Below are positions 1 through 11,104 of a DNA stretch of 64,000 nt, one piece after another. The stretch's first letter is position 1. Each line of letters starts with the position of its first letter. The notes beneath the pieces were generated by a model that saw only the letters and a list, made by a program, of their open reading frames with translations, had not been told where the DNA came from and made no database searches. This stretch comes from Allantophomopsis cytisporea. Its lineage: Eukaryota > Ascomycota > Leotiomycetes > Phacidiales > Phacidiaceae. The stretch spans positions 1,488,001 to 1,552,000 of the forward strand of contig CP103026.1 of assembly GCA_024752435.1 (NCBI GenBank), read 5' to 3'. Both the position numbers and the translations under genes were made by a program.

Positions 1-2
1 AT

Positions 3-1058
3 CCGGATGGCCATGATATACCAGATGTACCTTCAATCCCCGAGAGCTATGGTTCCAATGTACATCAACAAGGACTTAGTTACAATAGTGCTTTCGAGAA
101 CTTGGGCACGCTTCCCAAGACAACCTACCAGGCTGCGCCAAGGCACGTGCCAGCTCGTTCAATGTCGGCGCCAATTCCAGAAGAACCACCTCTTTCGCCT
201 CATCCTCTTCCAGCAGAGCTGCCAACTCACCCAGCATTCCAATCTACCCTCCCACCCAGCAGCAGACGCCGTACTCAGGACATGAGCACCAACCGCCCTT
301 CACAGATTGCATCGTCCCGAAGAATTAACCCTGGCGAAGCCCAGCCAGGCACACTTGGTTATGAAGCTCGCAACATGCCGCAGTACACTTCCATTCCGGC
401 CGTGACGATGGTTGGCATTGACGAGACGATTGAAGCAAATACCCAGCCTATCAATCCCTCAAATAACAACTTGACCCCTCCACCCCCACCCCCTGCTCCC
501 CTCCCGCCAATCTTAAAGGAGCTTCAGCATCTCGCTCAACCACCTCCACCACCTCCAGCGCCCCTATACGTACCCGGAAACCCGAACACCAACTCTATGA
601 CCTCCGGTGTATCGCAGGGCTCAGACTTCATTGAGATAGTAATGGACAACGAGGAGAGCTCGCCACAGGACGCACCCGTCCTTAGCAATAAGCAATACAG
701 CGAGATGCCTCCACCACCGGCCCCAAGTCGTTCCCGCACCAACTCTATCTCACACTCACACTCACACTCTCATTCTCACTCTCGTCATGGCAGCATCACA
801 GATAACTCTCTCTCCGGGCGCCTCTCACGCGCCACGGAGAAAATTCGCTCTGCAAGCCGCTCCCGCAGTAATGCTACTTCCCCGGTCATGGCTCGCACTA
901 TGAGTCCGCATGAGAGCCCATATGAGAGTATTTCGAGCACGTGGGAGTCAAACAATGTTCGCAGTGCCAATAACACGCCTGCGATCGAGCGCCATCCACG
1001 GGAGGTCAAGGCCAGCTACAATAATGGGCAGATGTACATGGAAGGCGGTATGATCTGA
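3..1058 (+). CDS. C-terminal part of a proline-rich, low-complexity protein (5' end outside window)
   Basis: The reading frame is open from the window edge (base 3) to TGA at 1056-1058, about 351 codons, so the start and any catalytic domain lie upstream. Two polyproline blocks (around 478-505 and 541-560) separated by a short LPPILKELQHLA-like stretch could bind SH3, WW or profilin-type domains. Further on come a His-Ser repeat (about 750-785) and a Ser/Arg-rich, probably phosphorylated region. There are no membrane segments and no folded domain that I recognise. The composition fits a cortical, polarity or actin-associated scaffold of filamentous fungi, but that is inference. The His-Ser repeat is encoded by a CACTCT microsatellite and may vary in length between strains. 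Confidence 0.75.
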   Translation, partial: PDGHDIPDVPSIPESYGSNVHQQGLSYNSAFENLGTLPKTTYQAAPRHVPARSMSAPIPEEPPLSPHPLPAELPTHPAFQSTLPPSSRRRTQDMSTNRPSQIASSRRINPGEAQPGTLGYEARNMPQYTSIPAVTMVGIDETIEANTQPINPSNNNLTPPPPPPAPLPPILKELQHLAQPPPPPPAPLYVPGNPNTNSMTSGVSQGSDFIEIVMDNEESSPQDAPVLSNKQYSEMPPPPAPSRSRTNSISHSHSHSHSHSRHGSITDNSLSGRLSRATEKIRSASRSRSNATSPVMARTMSPHESPYESISSTWESNNVRSANNTPAIERHPREVKASYNNGQMYMEGGMI

Positions 1059-2829
1059 TCTAACCTTCTCTCTCACTATAAAATCATCCTCGGGTAGAAA
1101 CCTGCTCCAAATTTTCCTCTTTTTTGCTTCTTGACCTTTTTGCTTTGGCTTTTAGTCTTTGCTATCTTTAGGTTGGAGTTGAAGACAATTGGTTGCTGGC
1201 TCATACCTCCTGCCTACTTGTTCACTGTTCATACGCGTTCCTCTAAGACATGATTTATGACTATGTTCGACACCTAATCTTCTTACATTCTCTCTCCTCT
1301 CTCTTGAGTGCCATTTAAATTTGGGAGGATACCTGCATAGCGTTTGATTTTTTGCTTGTTATTTTGTTCTTGCTTGGCTATATTACCCCTTTCCTGTTAT
1401 TTGTTTTTGTGCGATTGCTTTTCATTTGTGGTTTTTGAATTTAGTGAGGGGGTTGGAGATGGTGGTAGATGAAGTGGTGAAGGTGCGGAGATGTGGTACA
1501 GGGGGTTGTGGTTTCTCTTTTTTTCTCTTTTCCCTTTCTTGCTGGCGGACTTTTGTACAGATAGTCAGAAAAGCTTAGTAAAAATTCAACTGCCTCGCGG
1601 CTGGCTTGATTATCTACCAGATTTGAAATGATATTTGGGTGATTGTATGCTTGCTTGTGACTAACTGGCACATGATCAACGGACAAAGTTGATCACTGAA
1701 GGCAAACAGAAGGTGTAAGAAGTTGGTAGCAGAGCATACACATGAAGCTGGAATAGCGAAGGGAAGACAGCATGTTTATCGGTTTGATGTGCTAAGGCTC
1801 TGTATTTTGAAGTGATATAACTACGCTTAATTACCTCTTGGCTTGTCGTTCGCTGATCGAGTCGACAAGATTCTTGGGTATGTCGACCTCCTTCGACCTA
1901 TTTTCTCCATAGTTGCTCGAACTTTTCGAAGGCCGCAACAGAAACTATCTCTCTCCCTCTCTCTTCCATTTCTTTCCCCATAACCACACTCATTAAGTAC
2001 CTAAGTCGCTGCTAACTTCCCCCTCTTCGAACATATTAACCTTGTACAACACTTCACCTCTCCTTCTGTCATTAGCTTTCTCGTGTAAATGAAGGTGAGT
2101 ATTCTTTGATCGCATCAACGACCTCAATCCACCACAGAGCCCTAACCTATCCAAGCCTGTGGCAACCTGAAAGTATGTCAAACATATGACGTTGCTATGT
2201 GCATAGTTTCGTCACTCTGAAGCTTCTGAGAACTTCATCCACTCTTTGACATCATCCATCTTGTCCTTGGAAGGTATGTTCAATGCGTTGTTATCGATTC
2301 TCAACCTCATACGACACTCGTTCAGTCACCTACCCCTTTCGTTCACTGACAACATCATCTCCAGACTTCCACTGCGCTTGCGTACCAAATACAACAACTC
2401 TGACATCCCAATCTCACGCCTTTGCTCACCCCTCGCAACATAAGAGCGCTTGGCAACATCATTGACGTCCAAGAGTGGCGCTTTAGCTTCACACCTTTGC
2501 TCTCTCTTCCTTGTACATGTAAGTTCACCACTTCCTCTGTGGCTTTGCTCGTGACAACTTCACAACCAACATAACACAACCAATCAGTTGCTAAGTACTT
2601 TTTACACGCAGTCGTTTCCATCACGATTCATATTTGAATACGTGATTTATTCAAACACTTTCAATCATCATCCTTGAAGGTGAAAAACTTTCTTTCCTTC
2701 TGTACGATGTGTACAGTGTTTATGGAAAGGATCCACTCTCTCTTCTTGTAAGAACTTTTGAACAAGTAAGTTTAGATTCTGCATAACCTGATGGCCTACA
2801 GTGTTCACTGACTGTTCCAGTCTAGAGCC
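1059..2829. other. Intergenic spacer and probable 5' leader of the next gene
   Basis: No ORF here looks coding. Pyrimidine-rich tracts and several GTATGT/GTGAGT-like donors with CAG/TAG acceptors between about 2090 and 2820 suggest that the leader of the downstream gene contains introns. I cannot place a transcription start. Confidence 0.4.
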
Positions 2830-5800
2830 ATGGTGGGGCTCAAGAAGAAGCTCTCAAGCCTTTGGCGAAAGAGCGACAACAAAAAGTTCAGAGAGGATCG
2901 TGAATACGTGGCTGTTCCTGTACCTGAACAGTATCATCAGGTGGAATCTGCCACCCAAGAATACCATCCTGGACCTGAGCAGTACCAGCCAGTGTCATAC
3001 GCTACCCAAGTAGGTATTCCTGGCCCATCATCCGTACATGGAGGTCAGCGGGCCTTTCCACCGCGCTCCTCCTCAATTTCCAACCTTTATCAATTGCAAG
3101 GTTCACGGTCGGTATCAAACTTTCGTCCAATGCATACAACGCAATCTCAGACTTCGCTGAGACCAGCACGCATGGCTCATCCCCCGAATGCTTCTCGAGC
3201 CCATCTCATCTCACAGACGGCATCCTACACAGACTTGGGCAGCCAGTATCTCGCGAACTCATCATCAACTTCCGAGATTCCACAGCAATGGGCTGAGGAA
3301 ATGCATGAGGATTTGGAGCGACTGAAGCGCTCTGGGGAAGAGAGAAATCGTAAAGACGAAGCTCAAAAGCAAGCCATAGAAGAAAGCAACCGAAAACTTG
3401 AGGCCCAAGAGCGAGCTATTCAGCGATTGACAGCTTTCTTAGAACAAGATCGGGCTGAGAGAGAGAGAGACCGCCAGGTAGCTCATCAGGAAGCTGTTCT
3501 TCGTGAGCAAGCTATCCGGAAAGACGTTCTTCAGGAAGCTATTCTTCGCGAGCAAGCTATCCGGGGAGAGGCTGCGGAGCGTGAACAAGCTCTGTTGGAC
3601 ACTGTTTATCGGGAGAGGGAGGCAGCAGCAGCTGCTGCTTGGAATGAGGGTCAACGTGCCGCAAGAGATTCGATGGCTCGTCATTTCAATGACTACAGAG
3701 ATCTCATTCAGCAACAGACGGAAACTGATTGGGATGCTCGTGAGGAAGAGTATAGAACGAGGTTAGCCCGCCAAGAAGATCTTGAGCTGGAAAACTTGAA
3801 GTTGAGGGCTATTCTCGAGGCTGGTCAGAGATCAGAGGGAGCCTCTTCTACTCCTGCTGAAGCTCTTCTGGCTCTACAAGGTCAAGCAGCACCGAATGAG
3901 AAGGAAGTCTCCCACGATCAGTGTGAGGATACAGTCTACGAGAGTGCGCCATCGTCTCCCAAGCCATCATCCCCAAAGACATCTCCCCGGCAATCAGTCG
4001 AACCTCTTCCACGCATCTCCCCGCTAAAGATCAAGAAAGAAGCTACCGGAGAGCCGACATATGAGAGGAAGATGAAGCGCCCAGCTCTCACATCGCAGAC
4101 CTTCATAGACCCAGATGCACCAGAAGCTAAGCACACATCCAAGAAACACATCGAGGACGAGTTGACCATCGACCACGAGGATCCGGTGTTAGATGCGGAC
4201 CGATTGAAGGAATCTGGCAAGAAAAAGCTGCGTAAGGCAGTAACAGTCACGAGTGACCTTCGAAGCTGCTATGGCGGAGATTCCACTGCTGGACCATCCC
4301 AGCCTCCAAATCGTAGTGTAGCCGCCGTCATCATTGAAGAGAATGAATTGCCTCATCCGACTAGAGAGCAGATCTCCGAGTGTTTGCAGGCCAAGATTTT
4401 GAATGACCGTCGCCCAACACCTGAACAGATGGCATACTATGCGAAGGAACTTGGAATTACCTGCGAGGAAGTCGAGGTAAGTTTTGGCCCTTGAATATCC
4501 AAATTCCCGGTCCTTAGTATGCTAACAATATCTCAGGAGGTCGTTGGATACCGCTATGCCCAGTTCAGACGCGCATCAAAACGAGCTACATTAGCACAGA
4601 GCGAAAATACGGGAAAAGATCAAGGTCTTAGTCAGGACCCGGGCTCGACTAAGACCTTGGCCGACGATCCGGATTTTCCGAAGAGATTTAGCATACGTAG
4701 TCTTTCTGAATACAGTGGCAGCGATACTCAAGAGCAATTGGACTTCGAGAGAGCTAATGTTGCGGAGCAGGCTTCGAGTGTTTTCCAAGAGGTTGATCTA
4801 CCTGACCAGACCGGCGGTAATCTTGTTGGAGCTGCAGAAGCTGCGGAGATTAAGCAGCAGGGTGGTGCTGTGGAAGCTTCGGCAAACCCAAACGGCTCCG
4901 TTACAGCCATCAACGCCGAGAAGGTGATTAAAGAGGAGAGCAGAATATTCTCCGCAAGCTTTAACCCAGATCCCAGCCCTGAGGAGAAAGCTGCCCAAGC
5001 TCGAGCTGATGTTCGCACGCAAAAGAGCAGTAATCTCGGTGGAGCTGATATTGTCGACCAAGCTGGATGTACTATTCAGCAAGTTTCGTTTGCCCAAATT
5101 CCACAGGGCTTTAGTGTAGGATTCCCCTCTCATTTTTTACGAGGCAAGATCCATACAACTTGGAAGAATCCAGGAATTGAATATGAATGGTCCAACGGTG
5201 TTCCAGGTGGCCTTCCAGATGTCGAACCGGTCACTCATGACCTCGAAATTGGCCGTTATGGCACTCGGGCCTATGAGCCACGAACGTACATCCCAAGGTC
5301 TGCCGCGTACAGAGGGTATACAGAGCTTCAACTTCGTTGCTTAATCCACAAACGCGATCATTTGGGCGTTGCAGTAAGCTTTCCAACCCGAGATGGTATC
5401 TCCCGAGACGCCCTGGTTAAGTTCCTCGAAGACCAAGATGCCAGTAAGTTCCTTCTTTCTCTGCAGCTTGTGTCAGTATCGTTCAAGTAAATGGAGTCCT
5501 GTACTAACTTGCTTACAGAGCTCATGAATTATCCAGAGACTAGGCCAGACGACCCGAGATTTGTTGGTTCTTATCAGCCAATTTTACTCTCCAAAGCAGA
5601 GGAGTCCGGAGTTCATCGTGTCTCGCCATATGATGCGTACGAGATACTAGCTGGCTTAGACTATGATATATCCTCGAGTACTCTGAGTATGCCAGAGCGT
5701 GACCTCTTCCAGTCGATGCTCCCGAGTCCTCTTGATATGTCGTCTTCGGCGAATAAGATGATGGTTGGTACCACGTCTGCCATCTTCAGTTTGCAGGATC

Positions 5801-7617
5801 TTTTGGACTATGGTGCGATTCCCAGAACCAGAGATCTAGAGCAGTTTAATGGATTGAAGGCCCTTGCAACGACCCTTCACACCATAAGAATTCGCTCCCA
5901 TATCAAGGAAGGCTGGGATCATGAGGCGCTGAGGGAGATAACGCCGGACATGATGCGTGCAATTCTCTTCGGAAATACCGATATGACTCCAACGGAAGAG
6001 TTTAAAAACTACATATCTCGTCAGCACAATCTGACTCAGGAAACTAAATATGCGTATCTCGACGTGAAGGCTTTACAAAGCACCCCAACCATCTATCAGA
6101 TGATGGCAATCATCGACCTTCTGTTCGAAAGACAGCTCCTCGATCGTCGGTACTCACTGGGTGTAGTTCTGCAAGGAGAGCGTCCTCAAGGCTGGCAATT
6201 CGTCCCAGATACATCAGCAGCTGTGATATTTGGTGGGCTGTCAAATGCCGTTGTTTGGATTGTGAGAGGAAGCTTCACCAACTCTGTGTACAGAAGCATT
6301 CCTCACTGGGAAGGGTTTGGATGGCTGCCAGAGAGTGATGAGCTCAGCTTCGCGCAGAATCGAACTAGCATCTGGGGCATGAGAAGAATTGCTATAGATG
6401 ATTATATTCAATATCACCAGGAGTGGCGCCTGAATTATGACCACTCATTCGATGATCCAGTCCAGGCCGTTGTTGGTTTTGTCAACGATAGGAAGTGTGA
6501 TGCCTGTAAAGGCGATGCTAGCAAGCCATGCCGTGGAAGACCATGTTTCGAATGCGTTCAGGATGCCGTGCCCTGCCGCCCACTTACTCGTGGGAACTTC
6601 ATGGAGGATTATGCGTTAGTTGGTCGTAGACTTTCGTTTGCAGACACCATACAAAGTGCTCGTGTTGAGGAGGAAACCTCCGGAAGTGAAGAGGATCATG
6701 GTGGCCAAAGCATCGTGAAGAGAGCTCCTTGGGATGAAGAATTTGCCAATGCGAAGTGGGAGTATGACATTACCTCGGAGAAGAATATTTCCACTCCACG
6801 CTTAAACAGGGAGGAGCCAATCGTGGAACACTTCCTCGTCATAACAGTCGGACGTGTGGATAGTAACTTGGCTGATATGATGGGCTTTGATGCTGAAGAA
6901 CATCGTCAGTTTCTTCTTGATTCAGCTTCAGAGCTAAGTCGCTCTCATGAACGTTTGTTGCAGGCGGGCCTATATGCGGAGTATGCTCACCTTGGTCCAA
7001 CAGCAGAGCGTCCAGGTGGTAGCAGTACCGAGCGTCGTGATTTCTATGTATCGTATATCACGGGTGATGGTATGATCGGAGTTCGTGGCGAGGGTGGGCT
7101 GAACGGTTCCTCTGCAGAGAAGTTCGCTGAGCTTATACATAAGCTCGCCCAGACCAGCAAAGAGAATCTTCCCGTTGAAATCAACTTCCTTATTCGAGAC
7201 TTCACTGGAATGGGTGGATGGCTGCGTGACGGATGGGGTATTGGATGTGGTGGACTCTACGATATAATCGCGGCGGCTGGTCGTCAACACAAAACGGATA
7301 TCCTGGATAGATGTTTTGTAACTGTCTGTGCTGAGCCTGGCATGGTAGATGGCCAAACCCCGCAGTCATATCATTATCCACTCCAGACGGCAGGCTTCGT
7401 CGGTTTCCAAGGGATTATGTATGGGAAGTTCAAGCTCACGGGTCTCTCGCGCCGCTGGTATCTTGCAAAGGCACACGAGAAGGCTTATATGAGTAATCCG
7501 GATGGTACACCCCATACCTACCCCGATTTCCCTCATAACGACGACTACTGGGCCGATAGGGTTAGGAATGGTATCTTTGTTGATATGGTGCGCCGTGCAA
7601 ATGGTGGCATGCTCTGA
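2830..7617 (+). CDS. Large coiled-coil protein with internal Cys6 cluster, 1550 aa, function unknown
   Basis: Three exons: 2830-4476, 4537-5443 and 5519-7617. The introns (60 and 75 bp) have GTAAGT donors and TGCTAAC/TACTAAC branch points, and phases join cleanly to 1550 residues. The N-terminal 160 residues are low complexity. Residues about 160-330 form a long charged coiled coil rich in EREQAI-type heptads. A Ser/Pro-rich linker with lysine clusters follows. The C-terminal 700 residues look globular and contain C-x2-C-x7-C-x4-C-x2-C-x6-C at residues 1178-1204 (6496-6576), close to but not matching a fungal Zn2Cys6 cluster. The last 200 residues are glycine- and aromatic-rich, with no motif I can name. 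The upstream ATG at 2830 follows a CAG acceptor-like site, so leader introns are likely. It could be a lineage-specific regulator; function is not assigned. Confidence 0.75.
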
Positions 7618-9202
7618 TGCGCTTCGGTCTCGGGTTCTGTTATCTTTTAATATCGTTTTCTTGCGAACTGTTGTCTAATATGGGTCTTTTAATGATAATG
7701 ATGGGGGCGTTGGTGTTCAAGTAGATACCCAATACTTTGCGTTGTCTGAAGTATTTGCGTTTGAACTTTAGCCGCTGAATGAAAATTACTTGATTTGTAC
7801 ATTAATTCTCATATGCTGTGCGTCATGACGGAAAAAGACTACCGAAGTACTTTGCAGGAAGTGCAAGTCGGTCTCTTCCTTCATTACATGCAGGCAATTA
7901 AGAACTTCTGAGCTATCAAGAACTTACGAATACGGAAATACCCTAGACAAATGAGAGGCTGCACGTAAATAAGAGGCTATAGATGACTTGTAGGTTATTG
8001 AGAACTGAGACATTGAGACACTAGATATTATTATAGATACCTGGAATCGCCTGGAGAGCTAAGCAGTCTTGAGTCATTAACAAGACATAGGGACTTATAG
8101 TTGAGGAATTATAGATCTCTAGAATGTCTTAGACTGTTGGAAAGTGTTGTATTTCTGAGACTATATAGATCGTAGAGAGGTTCTGAATAATCGAGGAGTG
8201 CTGGAGGACTGAGAGGCTTTGGATACATAGACACCGTTCTCGGAATGTTTTACTGTCAGAAAAGGTTATCTAGAAATATCGAAGAGTTCTGGATGACTGT
8301 ATTGCTCTAGGATCTTTCACCATTTGACATGGGAGTTTCTTAATGTAAGGACGGAGTCAAAGAGGTCATTCAGCAGCAGGGGTTACGATAAGGATTGCGC
8401 CAGCAGTAAGGTTAACTCCCCGCAGTGGGTTTGCGACAACGCTAACTGTACTGTACGTCTTAATACTTCTTTTCTCATCATTATCCTCTCCTTATCAAAC
8501 ATCACCAATACTCAATACAGTATGCTCAATCACAATCTATTTCTTTTTCTTTTTCTTTTTCTTTTTCTTTATGATCAATGTCTGTTTGTCCGGCATGTAC
8601 AAGTAGTCCATATCACTAATATCAAAACATCATCTCGATCTAATCGAGTGCGTAATTCGTCATACTGAACTCTCTCTTTCGCTCGCCGTAAGCTGCATGC
8701 GGGGCCATGATTCTGACTTTGGTCCACCAATGACAGACAACTCTGATCAGCAAGCTCAAGCCTCTTTCAACGGCATCACAGCGAAAGCATCCAACTTTCC
8801 AATCATCGAAACTGTTCATGTGCACTTGGATGCAGATAGATTAGACCCCATGACAGAAGGAGGATAAGAGCTCTCTGAAGCTTTCACACTTGTGATAGAA
8901 ACTATTGACCTCATAGCCTTATTGCTAGGTCAATACGACGAGACTTACATATAAAGATATGTACCACGTAAAATTGAGAGCATCTTATTTCATTCATCAT
9001 AGCTGGTTTCTCTTCCGGAGTGCCGACTTCTCTATCTGTTCGCCCATAGCATACTCTTTGCTTGGTTATCGACGGTCTATAGGGACTGCTACTTATTTAA
9101 TTGCCAGCCAGCCAATTTCCTCCTGGTCGTCAATTACAGCCATCGGCTTATTTACCACTCGTTTTGAGTGATAGTGGTCTTAAGGAGCAATTGTCAGACA
9201 TT
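7618..9202. other. Intergenic spacer with low-complexity stretch
   Basis: No coding ORF is credible. Bases about 7900-8320 are a quasi-repetitive stretch full of short variants of GAGACT, TAGA and GGAG words (see findings). A TTTTTC microsatellite lies at 8540-8570. Confidence 0.4.
8540..8570. repeat. (TTTTTC)n microsatellite
   Basis: About five consecutive six-base units are directly visible, inside the spacer upstream of the phosphatase-like gene. Confidence 0.9.
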
Positions 9203-11104
9203 ATGGATCCTCTTATTCTACAGACAATAGTATTATGTCTCCTCTCCACATTAGCAAACACACAAAGCACAGCCCAAACGACATGGGCATCGGTGATATA
9301 TACTATATCGGGAGAAACGACACCGATCTTGTTACCCAACTCAAGTCCACACTTGACACCTCTAGGTGCCAACCAGCTCCTCAACGTTGGCTCTCTAATT
9401 CGCGCCCGGTTCCTCGAAGCTACGAATTCCTCTTTAACAGAACTTGCTCTCATCAATGGCCTGGCATCTACAGAGGTTGATAACACTCTAATCAGTGTGT
9501 TGGCCACAGATGACGAATGGGTGTCTGTAGGTGCGCAGGCTTTCATGCAGGGCTTGTATCCTCCGCTGAATCGCATCAACGTGGACAATGAGAATATTCT
9601 GGCGAATGGGACATTAGAAGAATGGCCATTGGATGGCTATCAATATGCAAATATCCGCACATTTTCTGATGCGGATTACAATAGGATTTGGTAAGTATTA
9701 TTACATATGCTATCATACCATTTGCTTTTTGTAGGCAATGAAGATTATTCTATGGGATTTATTCGATCTGGCAAGCCAGAGAATGATACAACAAAATCAA
9801 AAAGAGCTGAGCCTGCATCAGTTATAGTGTCTTTTAGAATTGCAGGATCTGATCACATAAACAGGTTATCAGGAAGTGAGGGCTGCCCTTATTGGGACAT
9901 AGCAAGCTCCTCGTACCTCCAGAGTCCAGAGTATAGCACGCTTCGCCAATCGACTACAAGCTTCTATCAATCCCTCGAAAGCAGTCTCTTCACCAGCATT
10001 TTACCCGCCGCCGAACTATCTTATTACAATGCGCTCACCCTCTACGATTACGCCTCCTACGAGGCCATCTATAATGCCACCGTAGTAGACTCCCTCCCAT
10101 CGGCGTCCATGAACCAACTCCACTACCTAGCTAATGAGATGGCCTTCGCCTTGTATGGCAACACCTCGCTCTCCTTGACGCCTGGTGATCTCATCGGCGT
10201 GATGGGAGGCCGCACACTCGCAACGCTCATGGTGGAGCTACTAGCATCGAACATCAATCATAGTGGTACACAGGATAAGATGTCTTTACTGTTCGGAGAC
10301 TATGGCTCGATGCTATCTTTCTTCGCCCTCAGCGGGTTATCGGAGACTTCTCCCCTCTTTACTGGCATTCCGGAACCGGGCTCCATAATGGCCTTCGAGC
10401 TCTTCAGCGTGAATAACTCCTCTTCTTCCTTGTCAGACACAGAAGAAGACACAAATGCCTACCCAGACACCTCAGACCTTTGGGTCCGCTTCCTTTTCCG
10501 CAATGGCACAGACCCCTCTACGCCGCTGCTCTCCTATCCGCTTTTCAACCGCGGTAATTCACAAGCCGACATGTCATGGTTTGACTTCGTCACTGGTATG
10601 GAGACATTCCTGCTCAGTGGCGTGGAGGAATGGTGCTCGGCCTGCGACTCAAGCTCTGTCTGGTGCACCGGAATCAACGCTGATTTCTGCAGCGACCTAC
10701 CCGACCCTACTTCTTCCTCCGGAAGCTCTAACGGTATGCGTCCTGCGATTGCCGGTGTTATCGGCGCGTTGGTCACACTTGCTACTGTACTCTTACTCGG
10801 GATTGTGCTATTCCTGGTCGGCTTTCGCGTTGAGAAACACGATGCAGTCTTCGGAGCCGGCTCCAAGAGGCAAGGGCGTGGCGAGGAGGATCGCGATGTG
10901 ATTGTGGCGCCCGACGGGAAAGGCGCAACGGTCAAGCATGAGCGTGTGGGTAGCTGGGAATTGAATGATAATGCGGGAAGCGACGCAGCGAAACTGAATA
11001 TGGTTGCGGGGGCGGCGGGACCAGCACCGGCTTACCAGAAGGAGGATGAACAGTGGGAAGTCGATCCTTTTGGTAAGGGGGTGGAGATTAGGGAGCATGT
11101 TTAA
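9203..11104 (+). CDS. Membrane-anchored histidine-acid-phosphatase-like protein, probable pseudoenzyme, 575 aa
   Basis: Exons 9203-9690 and 9865-11104 with a 174-bp intron (GTAAGT ... AACAG). A nearer acceptor at 9734 would give an immediate stop. The chosen one joins RIW to LSGSEGCPYW, matching the layout of the fungal branch-2 histidine phosphatase family as I remember it. Residues 1-20 are a signal peptide. LTPLGANQLL, downstream of the active-site loop, is the family's recognisable motif. The exterior domain has many NxS/T sites, and one membrane helix lies at about 456-482, followed by a 90-residue acidic cytosolic tail, so it is a type I plasma-membrane protein. The catalytic RHG is replaced by ISG (ISGETTP), and the C-terminal HD is replaced within LLFGDYGS. 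Phosphatase activity is therefore unlikely; a sensor or scaffold role is inference. Confidence 0.8.
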
